The notes: a model not told the origin generated them from the sequence alone. A stretch of 64,000 nucleotides of DNA from Chitinophagales bacterium (GCA_013298665.1 JAAFIK010000024.1:1-64000); one strand, 5' to 3'. Positions 47,913 to 57,070 are shown, counted from the stretch's first letter. A program made the numbers and translations.

Positions 47913-48551
47913 TTACCCCAAAAAAGGATTCTCCTTTTTCTCATCACCAATCGTCGTCACCTGCCCATGACCGCTATAAACCTCAACATCATCGGGTAAG
48001 GCAAACAGTTTCTCCTTAATGCTCACCATCAGGTCGGCTGCATTGCTCATCTGCAGATCTGTACGGCCAATACCCCGGTAAAACAGTACATCACCACTGA
48101 TGATAAAACGCTGTGCCGCGCAGTAAAAACCAATACTGCCCGGACTGTGTCCCGGTGTAAAGATCACCTCCAGTACATCATCGCCCAGCGTCACTTTTCC
48201 CCCTTCTTCCAGAAAAAGCAAATCGCCGGTATAGCCCTCAAATGGAAACTTCCACACCATCCCGCTCAGCGGCGCCTGCTGCAGTATCTTTTTCTCTTTT
48301 TCGTGCAGGTGCAGTTTCAAACCATAGGTATCTGCCACATAACGGTTACCAAAAACGTGATCTAAATGGCAATGCGTATTCAGGAGCATTACCGGTGTCA
48401 AACCGTTTGTGCTGATATAGTCCGATAACTGTTTGCGCTCTTCTTCAAAATAACAACCCGGATCGATGATGATACACTGCCCCTTTTCATCCGACAGGAG
48501 ATATGTATTTTCCTGCATGGGGTTAAAAACAAAAGAATGTAACTTTAACAT
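47913..48551 (-). CDS. Metallo-beta-lactamase-fold hydrolase (glyoxalase II-like)
   Basis: A 212-residue cytoplasmic hydrolase. The metal-binding signature is NTHCHLDHVFGN, with further ligands in FTPGHSPGSIGFYC, ISGDVLFYRGIGRTDL and the final YSGHGQVTTIGDEK. The size and motif order match the short glyoxalase II-like group, which may cleave hydroxyacyl-glutathione or other thioesters; without the C-terminal glyoxalase II helix domain the substrate is uncertain. It is divergent from the large TolB-like gene. Confidence 0.88.
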   Translation of the reverse strand: MLKLHSFVFNPMQENTYLLSDEKGQCIIIDPGCYFEEERKQLSDYISTNGLTPVMLLNTHCHLDHVFGNRYVADTYGLKLHLHEKEKKILQQAPLSGMVWKFPFEGYTGDLLFLEEGGKVTLGDDVLEVIFTPGHSPGSIGFYCAAQRFIISGDVLFYRGIGRTDLQMSNAADLMVSIKEKLFALPDDVEVYSGHGQVTTIGDEKKENPFLG

Positions 48552-48612
48552 GTGCTTTTTATTTTATTGGTTACGATTTACCCGAAAACAACTAATTTTA
48601 TAAGTCTAATAG

Positions 48613-51600
48613 ATGGCTATGCAAAGTAAGACGAGTTTCGACATGAACGATACAAATTTCCGAAAAAATACAACAGGAGGCACTACTCTTCGCCTTCTTC
48701 CGGCAACCCCTACCACCTCCTGGAGCAGGATCAGCCATTTCACCACCAGGCAGGCAGTTTTCTTCAGGCAATGCTCACTCCTGCTCACCATCTGTCTGCT
48801 TACCCTCATGGCCACAGCACAGGTTAACGCTGTTGAGTTTGGGAAAAACCGCATCCAGTATAAAAAGTTCAAATGGCAATATTACCAGACTAAGAATTTC
48901 AACGTTTATTTTAATCAAAACGGACAGGAACTGGCCAAGTTTATTGCCCAGGTGGCCGAAAAAGAACTGCCCGGTATCGAAAACGAGGCAGAATACAGCC
49001 TGCAGCGCAGGGCCAATATTGTGGTGTACAATACCTATGCCGATATGCAGCAAAGCAATATTGGCCTGGGGCAGGACTGGCAAAACTCCAGCGGTGTCAC
49101 CAAACTCGTCAACAACAAAATGGTGGTGTATTTCGACGCCGATCACCAGAAACTCCGCCACCAGGTACGCTCCGGCATTTCCCGCATCCTTGTGGACAAT
49201 GACCTTTTTGGTGACGACCTCGGTGAGTTTGCGGGTAACCAGGCGCTGCTCGACCTCCCCAAGTGGATGACGGACGGTTATGTAGCCTATCTCGCAGAAA
49301 GCTGGAGTACTGAGTTAGACGACCAGATGAAGAGCGAAATCCTCAGCGGCACCTATAAAAAGTTTAACCACTTTGCCTTTGCCCGTCCCGAACTCGCCGG
49401 TCATGCCTTCTGGTACTATATCGAGGAGCGCTACAAAAAAGAAAATGTACGCCAGTTACTGTACCTCGCCAAAGTGTATAAAAACATCAACAAAGCCTGC
49501 CTGCAGGTATGTAAAAAGAAATTCAAGGAATTGCTGGGCGAGTTTATGGATTGGAACGATGATAAATATTCCAACGACATCGCCCGCCGCAGGGCTTATC
49601 CCAAAGGCAATACCATCGAGAGCTTCGACATCAACAGCCGTACCGATTACATGCGCTTTAATGTCAATCCCAATAAACGCAACAGTTCCTTTGTCGTTAC
49701 CCAGTTCCGCAAAGGCATTATACGGGTACTGTACAGCGAGGATTTTGAATACAAGACCTTGCTCAAATACGGTATCCGCAGTTACCAGAACGAGATGGAT
49801 CCCCGCTATCCCATGTCTGCCTGGGATCCCAAAGGCACCCGTATTGCCGTGCTCTATACGAAAGAAGGAAAGATCAATCTCTTTATCTACGACATTGTTA
49901 CCCGGATCAAGCAATACAAAATCGACCTCACCGGCAAATTCGACCAGGTACAGGACATGAAGTATATGCTCGACAGCCGCACCCTGCTCCTCAGCGCGGT
50001 TAAAAACGGTCATACCGATATCTTTACTTTAGACATTGAAAGCGAAAAAGTAAAGCAGATCACCAACGATGTGTACGATGATCTTGATGCGTCTTTTGTA
50101 GCCTTTCCGGGTAAGACCGGCATCCTGTTTGCCAGCAACCGTCCGGGGTCCAATGCCAAAACAAGCGATACCGTATTGCCGAGCAACAACCGCTACAACG
50201 TTTTCCTCATCACCAATTTTGGCGACAAACCCGAACTCAACCAGGTCACCCAATTGTCGAACCTCAAGTTTGGCAATGCCCGGTTCCCCACACAATACAA
50301 CGAGAACCATTTTACCTTTGTAAGCGACCTCAATGGTATCGGTAACCGCTATGCCGGGTTTTTCACCTCTAAAAAAGAAGGGTTGGATACCCTTGTCCTG
50401 ATCGGCGATGATATTCTCCGCAATCCCTCTTCAAAAGAGGTGGACAGCACCCTGCGTGCCAACCGCAAAACCGATGTAGACTCTATTGCCGTGGTATCCA
50501 TCTCCTCCGATTCGGCCTATACCTTCCCCCTGACCAACTACCCCAGCTCGCTGGCAGAATCTCGCATCGCCGGTGAAAACAACCAGGTGAGTGAGGTTAC
50601 CCGCCAGAGTGATGAGAAGATACTTTATAAACTCAAGATCGACGATAATACCCTGCGCCGCCGCAATGTAGGTTCGCAGCCCACCACCTATATGAAAAGA
50701 CTGATTGCCGCCGATCGTGTGGCGAAGGGTGAAGCCATGAGTAACCTGCCCGCTGCCGGGGGAGATTCCGCCAGAAAACAGGACGACGTTTTCCAGAATG
50801 AGTTTGCCAATGAGAAGACGGATAATGCGAATAAACTCAACGCGATCTTCAGCGCAGACGAACCCGTGAAGGAAAACGTACTCGCCAAAGCCAGGCTCTA
50901 CAATTACAAGCCGCCCAAGTTTTATGTGGAAACCGGCAGTGCGGGCTTCAACAACAATATCCTCATCACCCGCTACCAGCCTTATGCGGGTGGGTCTGGC
51001 CCCATACAACTGGGTTCATCCTCACCCCTCAATGCCCTCATCAGGCTGGGTACTTCAGAACTGATGGAAGATGTGAAAATAACCGGCGGTTTCCGCCTGT
51101 CCACCAACCTCAAAGACAATGAGTGGCTGCTCAGTTACCAAAATTACCGCCGCCGGATCGACTGGGGGGGTAGTTACTACCGCAATGTATTGCAGGGGGT
51201 TGACCGCAGTGGTTCAGAACCTGGTCGTACCTATACCAACCTTTACCAGATCAATTTTTCTTATCCATTCGATGCCAGTAAGAGTATCCGTGTAAGCACC
51301 GGTATCCGTTCCGATCGTTTTGTGTATTCTTCTTTTGACCGTCCTTCGCTCCAGTTCCCGGACGATAAAACACTTTACTCGGTTACGCATGCCGAATACG
51401 TGTACGACAACAGCCTTAATGTGGGGATGAACCTCTGGAATGGTCTGCGCTACAAAGTATTCTTCGACTGGAACCGCCAGATGAACAAAGTGAAATTTGC
51501 TGATGGCCCTACCATGTTTAACTGGGGGGCAGACATCAGGTACTATTACCCCATTTACCGCAATTTTATTTGGGCCGGACGCGCTGCAGCCGATTTCAGT

Positions 51601-52155
51601 TGGGGCAACCAGAAAGTGGTTTACTACCTCGGTGGTGTGGATAGCTGGCTGCAATTCGGTGGTAATCAAAAGATTGACAGGAATGGTAATACTGTTGACC
51701 GATACTTCAATACTAAAAACCCGCCCGCACAGGACAATGATTACGCTTTCCAAAGCCTTGCCGTAAACATGCGTGGCTTTATACAGAACGTAGCCAGTGG
51801 CAACAATGCCATTGTGCTGAACAGTGAATTCAGGCTTCCCGTATTTGCCACCTTTCTTAACCGGCAAATCAATAACGCCTTTATCCGCAATTTCCAGATC
51901 ATCCAGTTTGTGGATCTTGGTACGGCCTGGAATGGCACCTACAGTAAAATCAGGAGACCAGAGGTTACTTATGGCACTTCGCCTGTACAGGTAAAAGTAA
52001 AAGCCGGAGGGGTTGGCCCTTTTGTAGGCGGTTATGGTTTTGGCGCGCGCAGCACCATCCTTGGCTACTTCCTCAAGTTTGACGCAGGCTGGCCGATGGA
52101 TGGTATCTTCAGGGGCAAACCGGTGATGTATTTAAGTATGGGGCTGGATTTTTAA
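48613..52155 (+). CDS. TolB-like propeller fused to an outer-membrane beta-barrel
   Basis: A 1,180-residue envelope protein. A long N-region precedes the signal helix (SLLLTICLLTLMATAQ, residues 55-70). Residues 80-330 resemble a gluzincin-type peptidase domain (FKWQYYQTKNFNVYF), but where HExxH would be there is HQVRS (183-187), so it should be inactive. Residues 370-660 carry WD40/TolB-like blades (SAWDPKGTRIAVLYTKEGK, FPGKTGILFASNRPG). From about 795 to the end are alternating strands (FRLSTNLKDNEWLLSYQNYR, RGFIQNVASGNNAIVLNSEF) that end in a terminal Phe, as in BamA-like barrels. It may be an outer-membrane assembly or scaffold protein. The ATG at 48643 is an alternative start. Confidence 0.75.
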   Translation: MAMQSKTSFDMNDTNFRKNTTGGTTLRLLPATPTTSWSRISHFTTRQAVFFRQCSLLLTICLLTLMATAQVNAVEFGKNRIQYKKFKWQYYQTKNFNVYFNQNGQELAKFIAQVAEKELPGIENEAEYSLQRRANIVVYNTYADMQQSNIGLGQDWQNSSGVTKLVNNKMVVYFDADHQKLRHQVRSGISRILVDNDLFGDDLGEFAGNQALLDLPKWMTDGYVAYLAESWSTELDDQMKSEILSGTYKKFNHFAFARPELAGHAFWYYIEERYKKENVRQLLYLAKVYKNINKACLQVCKKKFKELLGEFMDWNDDKYSNDIARRRAYPKGNTIESFDINSRTDYMRFNVNPNKRNSSFVVTQFRKGIIRVLYSEDFEYKTLLKYGIRSYQNEMDPRYPMSAWDPKGTRIAVLYTKEGKINLFIYDIVTRIKQYKIDLTGKFDQVQDMKYMLDSRTLLLSAVKNGHTDIFTLDIESEKVKQITNDVYDDLDASFVAFPGKTGILFASNRPGSNAKTSDTVLPSNNRYNVFLITNFGDKPELNQVTQLSNLKFGNARFPTQYNENHFTFVSDLNGIGNRYAGFFTSKKEGLDTLVLIGDDILRNPSSKEVDSTLRANRKTDVDSIAVVSISSDSAYTFPLTNYPSSLAESRIAGENNQVSEVTRQSDEKILYKLKIDDNTLRRRNVGSQPTTYMKRLIAADRVAKGEAMSNLPAAGGDSARKQDDVFQNEFANEKTDNANKLNAIFSADEPVKENVLAKARLYNYKPPKFYVETGSAGFNNNILITRYQPYAGGSGPIQLGSSSPLNALIRLGTSELMEDVKITGGFRLSTNLKDNEWLLSYQNYRRRIDWGGSYYRNVLQGVDRSGSEPGRTYTNLYQINFSYPFDASKSIRVSTGIRSDRFVYSSFDRPSLQFPDDKTLYSVTHAEYVYDNSLNVGMNLWNGLRYKVFFDWNRQMNKVKFADGPTMFNWGADIRYYYPIYRNFIWAGRAAADFSWGNQKVVYYLGGVDSWLQFGGNQKIDRNGNTVDRYFNTKNPPAQDNDYAFQSLAVNMRGFIQNVASGNNAIVLNSEFRLPVFATFLNRQINNAFIRNFQIIQFVDLGTAWNGTYSKIRRPEVTYGTSPVQVKVKAGGVGPFVGGYGFGARSTILGYFLKFDAGWPMDGIFRGKPVMYLSMGLDF

Positions 52156-52185
52156 GTTGCACAAAACATAAAGAAAGGTATTTCA

Positions 52186-52215
52186 AAAATGGCTCCTTTT
52201 ACCGGGAGCCATTTT
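52186..52215 (+). terminator. Terminator after the TolB/barrel gene
   Basis: AAAATGGCTCC (52186-52196) pairs with GGAGCCATTTT (52205-52215), an eleven-base perfect stem, 30 bases after the stop codon. Confidence 0.75.
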
Positions 52216-52467
52216 CACAGACCAGCAATATAAACACCCCATACAGTAACCCAGTCATCACAGGGTATGGTTATAAAGTCAATTACACATCTGCCATTAT
52301 ATTTGCGCGAAAAACACTAATTTTATATTCACGTTACAAAGAAAAGTCACCACCAGGCAGGCAATAATAACAAGCATCACAATCCACAACAGCAAAGACT
52401 TAAGGGTATTCCATTTTATCACCAAAGTTTTTGGCAGCTTTTGCACCTATAAAACTGCTGCAAGATT
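52216..52467. other. Leader region of the Cys-rich peptide gene
   Basis: The gene-free stretch 52156-52467 holds the terminator of the preceding gene and then AT-rich sequence. A perfect -7 match, TATATTTG, lies at 52298-52305 on the plus strand, without a good -33 partner. If used, it would give the peptide gene a leader of about 155 bases. I see no riboswitch-like fold. Confidence 0.35.
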
Positions 52468-52683
52468 ATGTTGACAAAAAATCAGCACATTGGCCAACGC
52501 CTGTCCCGCGATGACATGAAAAACGTTCTCGGCGGAATCCGTGAAGGAGGCCCCGGTTGCGCCGGATTAAACGGCATCTGCACAACCTCGGCAAATTGCT
52601 GCAATTCCGGTTGCCCATTACCTTCCCAGGAAATGGGTATCTATTGTGTACGCGGCAGATGCAGTAATGTTTATTGCCCCTGA
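52468..52683 (+). CDS. Double-glycine leader peptide with an eight-cysteine, knottin-like core
   Basis: A 71-residue small peptide. Residues 1-23 look like a bacteriocin-type leader (RLSRDDMKNVLGG, with G22-G23), the type removed by C39 peptidase-ABC exporters. The predicted 48-residue mature part has cysteines at 31, 38, 44, 45, 49, 60, 65 and 70. The spacing C-x6-C-x5-CC-x3-C-x10-C matches the inhibitor-cystine-knot framework, and two more cysteines at x4 spacing add a possible fourth disulfide. It has its own terminator and no visible maturation, immunity or transport genes nearby. Secreted toxin, bacteriocin or signal are all possible. Confidence 0.75.
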   Translation: MLTKNQHIGQRLSRDDMKNVLGGIREGGPGCAGLNGICTTSANCCNSGCPLPSQEMGIYCVRGRCSNVYCP

Positions 52684-52698
52684 GCAACAGTCAATAGC

Positions 52699-52730
52699 AT
52701 TGCGGGATATCTTGTCCCGCAATTTTCTTT
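52699..52730. terminator. Terminator between the peptide gene and the alpha/beta hydrolase gene
   Basis: ATTGCGGGA (52699-52707) pairs with TCCCGCAAT (52715-52723), then a T-rich tail. It lies 16 bases after the peptide stop codon and can also serve the convergent gene. Confidence 0.8.
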
Positions 52731-52743
52731 ATCCGTTTCCTGC

Positions 52744-53631
52744 TCAGTGTTTCAACAGATCTTCAATAGCATGCCGGATCAGTTGCGGGTGACTCCAGGG
52801 TACAAAATGGTTCATGCTGTCTACCCATACAATTTTTGCAGGGGTATTGGTAAGCATCTGCTTTGCAAAAGCAGCATTCCGCGGATCAACCAGCACATCA
52901 TGCCCACCCTGTATAATCGTTACCGGTTGTTTGACATTTTTCCACAGAGGCATCATCTTTTCCAGCTCCGGCTTCAGGTAAAGTATTTCCCGGTTAGACG
53001 CGCGGAAAGCATAAGGGATGAGAATCCGTACAGGCAAAAATTCCATGGGTATCCTGAACCATTTTTCATTGGGTTCCAGCGTGGGGGCAACAGATCCTGC
53101 AACAATAACCAGCCCGTCTATCAACTCCGGGTAATCCATGGCCATCCGTACAATCAATGGCCCACCGAGTGAGTGCCCCACAAGGATCATCTTTTTATGA
53201 TTGGCCTTATACAAGGCCACGATCGGTTTGAGGCAGGCCGCCTGCTTTTCCAGCGACCGTTCTCCTTCACCAAAATGTGAATAGCCAAACCCCAGCCGGT
53301 CCACCGACACCATTTTTACTTGTTGCAACAGCGCCGTATCTTTCATGAAATCTATAAAAGCGCTCCAGCTTCCCGGCGATCCGTGTACAAACAGCACTGT
53401 TGGCAGACTATCATTCCCGATCTCTGCATAATTGATGGTACGTCCACCGGTACTGATCTGGTGCTGTAGTGGTTTCTGTGCAAAGCCCGTAAAATTTTTA
53501 TCAATGTCTTTTGGTGAAAGCCTGAAAGAGAAGCAGGAGAGAAGAAAGCGGGATGCTACAAACAGCAAGAGATAGGTCAACAGGATACCCTTACCAATTT
53601 TTTTTGCCCATGCCCATACCATTGCAGTCAT
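52744..53631 (-). CDS. Membrane-anchored alpha/beta hydrolase
   Basis: A 296-residue protein with one N-terminal helix (GILLTYLLLFVASRFLLSCF) and an alpha/beta hydrolase domain. The oxyanion segment is FVHGSPGSWSAF, the nucleophile elbow is LVGHSLGGPL (Ser), the acid is probably the Asp in IIQGGHDVLVDPR, and the His is in SMNHFVPWSHP. It starts at the ATG at 53629-53631; a second ATG lies nine bases inside. A TATATTTG box (53671-53678, minus strand) is 39 bases upstream. The substrate is unknown. Confidence 0.88.
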   Translation of the reverse strand: MTAMVWAWAKKIGKGILLTYLLLFVASRFLLSCFSFRLSPKDIDKNFTGFAQKPLQHQISTGGRTINYAEIGNDSLPTVLFVHGSPGSWSAFIDFMKDTALLQQVKMVSVDRLGFGYSHFGEGERSLEKQAACLKPIVALYKANHKKMILVGHSLGGPLIVRMAMDYPELIDGLVIVAGSVAPTLEPNEKWFRIPMEFLPVRILIPYAFRASNREILYLKPELEKMMPLWKNVKQPVTIIQGGHDVLVDPRNAAFAKQMLTNTPAKIVWVDSMNHFVPWSHPQLIRHAIEDLLKH

Positions 53632-53715
53632 ATTGTGTTTGATTGATGGATCTGCGGTTATTACCCGCTTCAAATATACGCATAATGACAATGGGGGTTG
53701 CCGGGTAGCAAGGGT

Positions 53716-55062
53716 TTATCTTGGGCGCAACCAGCGCATCGGATCCACGTTGCTTTTCTCGTTACTCATGATGAAATCCAGTACGCCCACGCCTTCCTCA
53801 TTAGCCATTACCCTTCCCAGAACCTGACCAATCTTGACCGTTTGGCCGCGCTGCACACTTACACCGGAAAGGTTGCTGTAGGTACTGAAATAACGGCCAT
53901 GCTGTAAAATCACTACCTGCATATTGTCTACGTTGACCACAGAAGAAACAAGGCCTTCAAAAACAGCTTTTACAGGTGTGCCCACATCAGTGGCAATCGT
54001 GATGCCGGGATTATCAATATCATACCCCAGGTCTGATTTACCCCGGCCAAAGCCGAGGGATATTTGTCCACGATCAACCGGCCATGGTAATCCACCCCTG
54101 TTGTTTTCAAAACTAACATTTACGGCCAGTCCTTCGTTGGGCTCGGGTATATCTCTTCTGGGTACAACCGTTGCCGTTGGCGGGCGCTTGATGGGTGTTG
54201 TGGCAGGCGTTCCTGTTCCGGGGTTGGTTTTATTCAGCGCGGCCAGGCGCTCGCGTTCCTTACGATCTTCTTCCTGCCGCTTGCGCCTGTTCTCTTCGGC
54301 CTGGGCTATCGCCTGCCGCCGTGCTTCTTCCTGTGCCCGTTTGATGGCTGCAACAATAGCCGAGTTTACTTTTTGGGCGCGCTTTTTCTGTGCCGCTAAC
54401 TGGTTGGCTAATTCTTTACCCTTTGCTTTTAATGTACTCACGATCCTTGCCTTCTGTTCCTTCTGCTTCTCCATCTCTTCCAGCTCCCTGTTCTTATCTT
54501 CCAGTGCCACACTTTTCTTTTGTTTATTACCGCTCAGTTCATCTATCCGCTGACGAAGCAAGTCCTGTGTGCGCAGGATATTTTCGCCCTGCAGCTCACG
54601 GTAGCTGCGGTAGCTTTTCAGGTAAGCAATGCGTTTGATGGCATCGTTAAAACTTTTGGCCGAAAAAATAAAATTAATGAAATCATAATTACTCCTGTTT
54701 TTATAAGCATATACCATACTCTTTGCGTATTCCTGCTTAAGGGTATCGAGGATGAGTTTGAGCTTATTGATGTCACGCTGGGAATTGTAGATATTATTGT
54801 CCAGCAGGTTGATATCGCGGCCGATATTGTCAATCACACGATCCTGCAAACCCATCTTACGGTCAATAACGTTTAGCTGCACTAAACTTTCGGTGGTGGT
54901 TTTATTATTTTCCTTTACCAGCTTTTCCTGTTCCGCAATTTCTGCCTTAAGCTGCCTGAGTTGTTTCTCCAGTTCTTCCCTGCTCTGGCCTTTCTGGGGT
55001 TGTGCCAGGGCTACAGCCGCCAGCAGGATACAAATAACAACTGTGAAAATGTTTTTAACCAT
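53716..55062 (-). CDS. EnvC-like murein hydrolase activator (degenerate LytM domain)
   Basis: A 448-residue periplasmic protein. A signal peptide (IFTVVICILLAAVALA) is followed by a long coiled coil (about 22-250, with LEKQLRQLKAEIAEQEKLVK), a Pro/Thr linker and a C-terminal LytM/M23 domain (about 340-448). The zinc ligands of active M23 enzymes are not kept: the first His-x3-Asp block reads GYDIDNPG, HxH reads LDF in GVGVLDFIMS, though HGRYFSTYSNL remains. This matches EnvC, which activates amidases rather than cutting peptidoglycan itself. It has a textbook promoter and leads the way to DUF4292 and dut upstream. Confidence 0.88.
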   Translation of the reverse strand: MVKNIFTVVICILLAAVALAQPQKGQSREELEKQLRQLKAEIAEQEKLVKENNKTTTESLVQLNVIDRKMGLQDRVIDNIGRDINLLDNNIYNSQRDINKLKLILDTLKQEYAKSMVYAYKNRSNYDFINFIFSAKSFNDAIKRIAYLKSYRSYRELQGENILRTQDLLRQRIDELSGNKQKKSVALEDKNRELEEMEKQKEQKARIVSTLKAKGKELANQLAAQKKRAQKVNSAIVAAIKRAQEEARRQAIAQAEENRRKRQEEDRKERERLAALNKTNPGTGTPATTPIKRPPTATVVPRRDIPEPNEGLAVNVSFENNRGGLPWPVDRGQISLGFGRGKSDLGYDIDNPGITIATDVGTPVKAVFEGLVSSVVNVDNMQVVILQHGRYFSTYSNLSGVSVQRGQTVKIGQVLGRVMANEEGVGVLDFIMSNEKSNVDPMRWLRPR

Positions 55063-55085
55063 GTGTTCGATTTACGGGGGTCAGA

Positions 55086-55116
55086 CAAATGTACAACTAT
55101 GTATTTAGTTAACAAA
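55086..55116 (-). promoter_or_regulatory. Promoter for the EnvC-like gene
   Basis: On the minus strand, TTTG (55113-55116), exactly 19 bases, then TACATTTG (55086-55093), a full match to the Bacteroidota promoter TTTG-N19-TAnnTTTG. The ATG is 23 bases further on. Confidence 0.75.
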
Positions 55117-55158
55117 CCAAATACGGGTTTATTGTACGGTCATTGTTAAAAATAGTAT

Positions 55159-55980
55159 TTACCGCCGTTTATAGCTTTTGGGAATAGTGAAGGAAATTGA
55201 TAATTCTTTGTTAAAATCGTATTGCTTATAATTCATACGGATATCCAAACGTGTTTTTTCAGCAACCGTAATCTCCCGGCGTGTGGCAAACAGCGGTCCA
55301 TTCCGCGTTTCAAAGTCACTGTAAGTAATGTCAGCAGTCCGGCTGCGCATCAGGTCTACATCATCTAATTTACTATGCAATACTGCTTTGTTATCGCTGG
55401 AAATTGTGAGCAGGTGTTTGAAAAAAGGCCCCACGGCAGATAACAGGTACTTGCTTTCCGTTTTACGGAAGGCCACAATATTCGAATCAAGAAAGACAGG
55501 GTTGCCTACCAGCAGATCCTGCAGGGTTTTGAAATCAAAGGGGATCTGCGTTACATCCTGCAGGTAATCCAATGAGCGGAACTGTACTTCCTTATCCAGC
55601 TTATTCACGACAAAAACACTATCCGGGCGGATCAGGATACGGAAGGCATCAATATCGAGAAACGATGCGCGGACATTGATCCAGATGAGGCTGTCTTTAA
55701 AAATGCGGACGTATGCATTTACATCCGGTTGCTTACCCTTACTGTCTTCATAATCCACCTTTATTTTTGCAGAGAAGGTTTTGAAATCAATATAATTCTT
55801 ATGCAGTCCTTCCAGTACTTCATTGACTAAACGAATTGAATCAGCCGCGGTGGTATTGATCACGACCACGCTATCCTTAGTGGCAATGACCTTACTGATT
55901 TTCCTGGTGGTGCGGCAACTGCCGGCAGTAAGCAGAATAACTGCCATAACCATGAGGATGTTTGCTGTTTGTTTAATCAC
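55159..55980 (-). CDS. DUF4292 lipoprotein
   Basis: A 273-residue lipoprotein: the signal ILMVMAVILLTAGSC has its lipobox Cys at residue 22. The start is a GTG at 55978-55980. The rest is a beta-rich fold typical of DUF4292, resembling the LolA/LolB lipoprotein-carrier shape (KTFSAKIKVDYEDSKGK, SLIWINVRASFLDIDAFRIL, FDFKTLQDLLVGNPVF). The position next to the EnvC-like gene and dut is a recurrent Bacteroidota arrangement. A role in envelope assembly is likely but the function is not established. Confidence 0.85.
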   Translation of the reverse strand: MIKQTANILMVMAVILLTAGSCRTTRKISKVIATKDSVVVINTTAADSIRLVNEVLEGLHKNYIDFKTFSAKIKVDYEDSKGKQPDVNAYVRIFKDSLIWINVRASFLDIDAFRILIRPDSVFVVNKLDKEVQFRSLDYLQDVTQIPFDFKTLQDLLVGNPVFLDSNIVAFRKTESKYLLSAVGPFFKHLLTISSDNKAVLHSKLDDVDLMRSRTADITYSDFETRNGPLFATRREITVAEKTRLDIRMNYKQYDFNKELSISFTIPKSYKRR

Positions 55981-56006
55981 TGTATTTATTTTTGACCGGG
56001 TAATTT

Positions 56007-56444
56007 TTATAACAAACCGGTATGCCCAAAGCCGCCGGTTCCTCTCTCGGAATCATTCAATTGTTGTACCAAAACGAGCTCTGCCTGCACTACCCGCTGG
56101 ATGACCATTTGTGCGATGCGGTCGCCAGGGTGTATCACCTGCGCTTCTTTACCGAGGTTTACAAGCAATATCTTTATCTCACCCCGGTAATCGCTGTCAA
56201 CAGTGCCGGGCGAGTTAAGACAGGTCAGTCCCTGCTTAACCGCCAATCCGCTGCGTGGCCTTACCTGTGCCTCGTACCCCTGGGGCAATTCAATAAAGAG
56301 TCCCGTAGGTACAAGGAAACGTTCGAGTGAACCTAATGTTACCGGGGCGTTGATAAATGCCCGCAAATCCATACCCGACGAACCTGTTGTGGCATAAGCC
56401 GGAAGGGCATTGTTGGAGTGATTGATGATGGGAATTTGTACCAT
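56007..56444 (-). CDS. dut: dUTP diphosphatase
   Basis: Hydrolyses dUTP to dUMP, keeping uracil out of DNA and feeding thymidylate synthesis. The 145-residue trimeric-type enzyme has all five motifs: [21 protein letters not shown], the catalytic region [20 protein letters not shown] and the C-terminal [10 protein letters not shown] arm. I start at the ATG at 56442-56444 (MVQIPIIN); the frame is open for 50 more codons upstream but crosses the TACCTTTG box, so that part is not coding. Confidence 0.96.
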   Translation of the reverse strand: MVQIPIINHSNNALPAYATTGSSGMDLRAFINAPVTLGSLERFLVPTGLFIELPQGYEAQVRPRSGLAVKQGLTCLNSPGTVDSDYRGEIKILLVNLGKEAQVIHPGDRIAQMVIQRVVQAELVLVQQLNDSERGTGGFGHTGLL

Positions 56445-56453
56445 AGCTGGTGG

Positions 56454-56461
56454 CAAAGGTA
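56454..56461 (-). promoter_or_regulatory. Candidate -7 promoter element for dut
   Basis: The minus strand reads TACCTTTG, a perfect TAnnTTTG match nine bases before the dut ATG, with a CAAA (rc TTTG) at 56478-56481 at a somewhat short 16-base spacing. Confidence 0.45.
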
Positions 56462-56521
56462 ATGCCCGGGCGCTATTCAAAAGCAGGTTCCGGTAAGTTT
56501 TAACGTTCAATGCCAACCTGG

Positions 56522-56947
56522 TCAGAACAGGTGGAGGATAGAATGGCCGATAAAGGTAAAGAGTATACTCCTGATGACAACACCGATACAGCACCAGAGC
56601 AGCAGTTTCCGCAGCGGAACATTGAAGCCTACGCCAATGGCGATACTGATGGGAGCGCCTACCGTAAGGGTGCCCAGCAAGCCAAGACCGATGGTACCGT
56701 ATTTTTTCCAGATGTTATGGACAAAACCATCTTTCCCGGGCTTTGCAGGTCTGGGTTTCCGGTAGCGTGCAATGAACAATTTGATCCTCTCTCCAAGAAA
56801 TGCAGAAACCAGGGCTCCTATCAGGCCACCAACACTACTGGCAAAAGCAATGGCCCAGGGAGGCATATTCATGACAAACCCCGTAGGGATAGCTGCATAC
56901 ACTTCAAAAGTGGCAAGACCCGCAACCGTAAGAATTTTATAAATCAC
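56522..56947 (-). CDS. Small integral membrane protein (putative small multidrug export family)
   Basis: A 141-residue membrane protein, start GTG at 56945-56947. About four helices are visible: residues 1-20, 29-52 ([20 protein letters not shown]), 85-108 ([20 protein letters not shown]) and 115-138. The GLLGTL...[15 protein letters not shown] arrangement recalls the COG2426 small multidrug-export-like family. Assignment is by pattern only and transport is not shown. A TATATTTG box (56967-56974, minus strand) lies 19 bases upstream. Confidence 0.65.
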   Translation of the reverse strand: MIYKILTVAGLATFEVYAAIPTGFVMNMPPWAIAFASSVGGLIGALVSAFLGERIKLFIARYRKPRPAKPGKDGFVHNIWKKYGTIGLGLLGTLTVGAPISIAIGVGFNVPLRKLLLWCCIGVVIRSILFTFIGHSILHLF

Positions 56948-57070
56948 GCTGATGATAAGATTAGGACAAATATAAGGAGTAATGTTATAGGGTTATGCAG
57001 GGGTGTATTCCAAATTTTCGCCTTTACTGTTGTGTATAGGTAGTCATTATCACCATCAACATCATGTATT

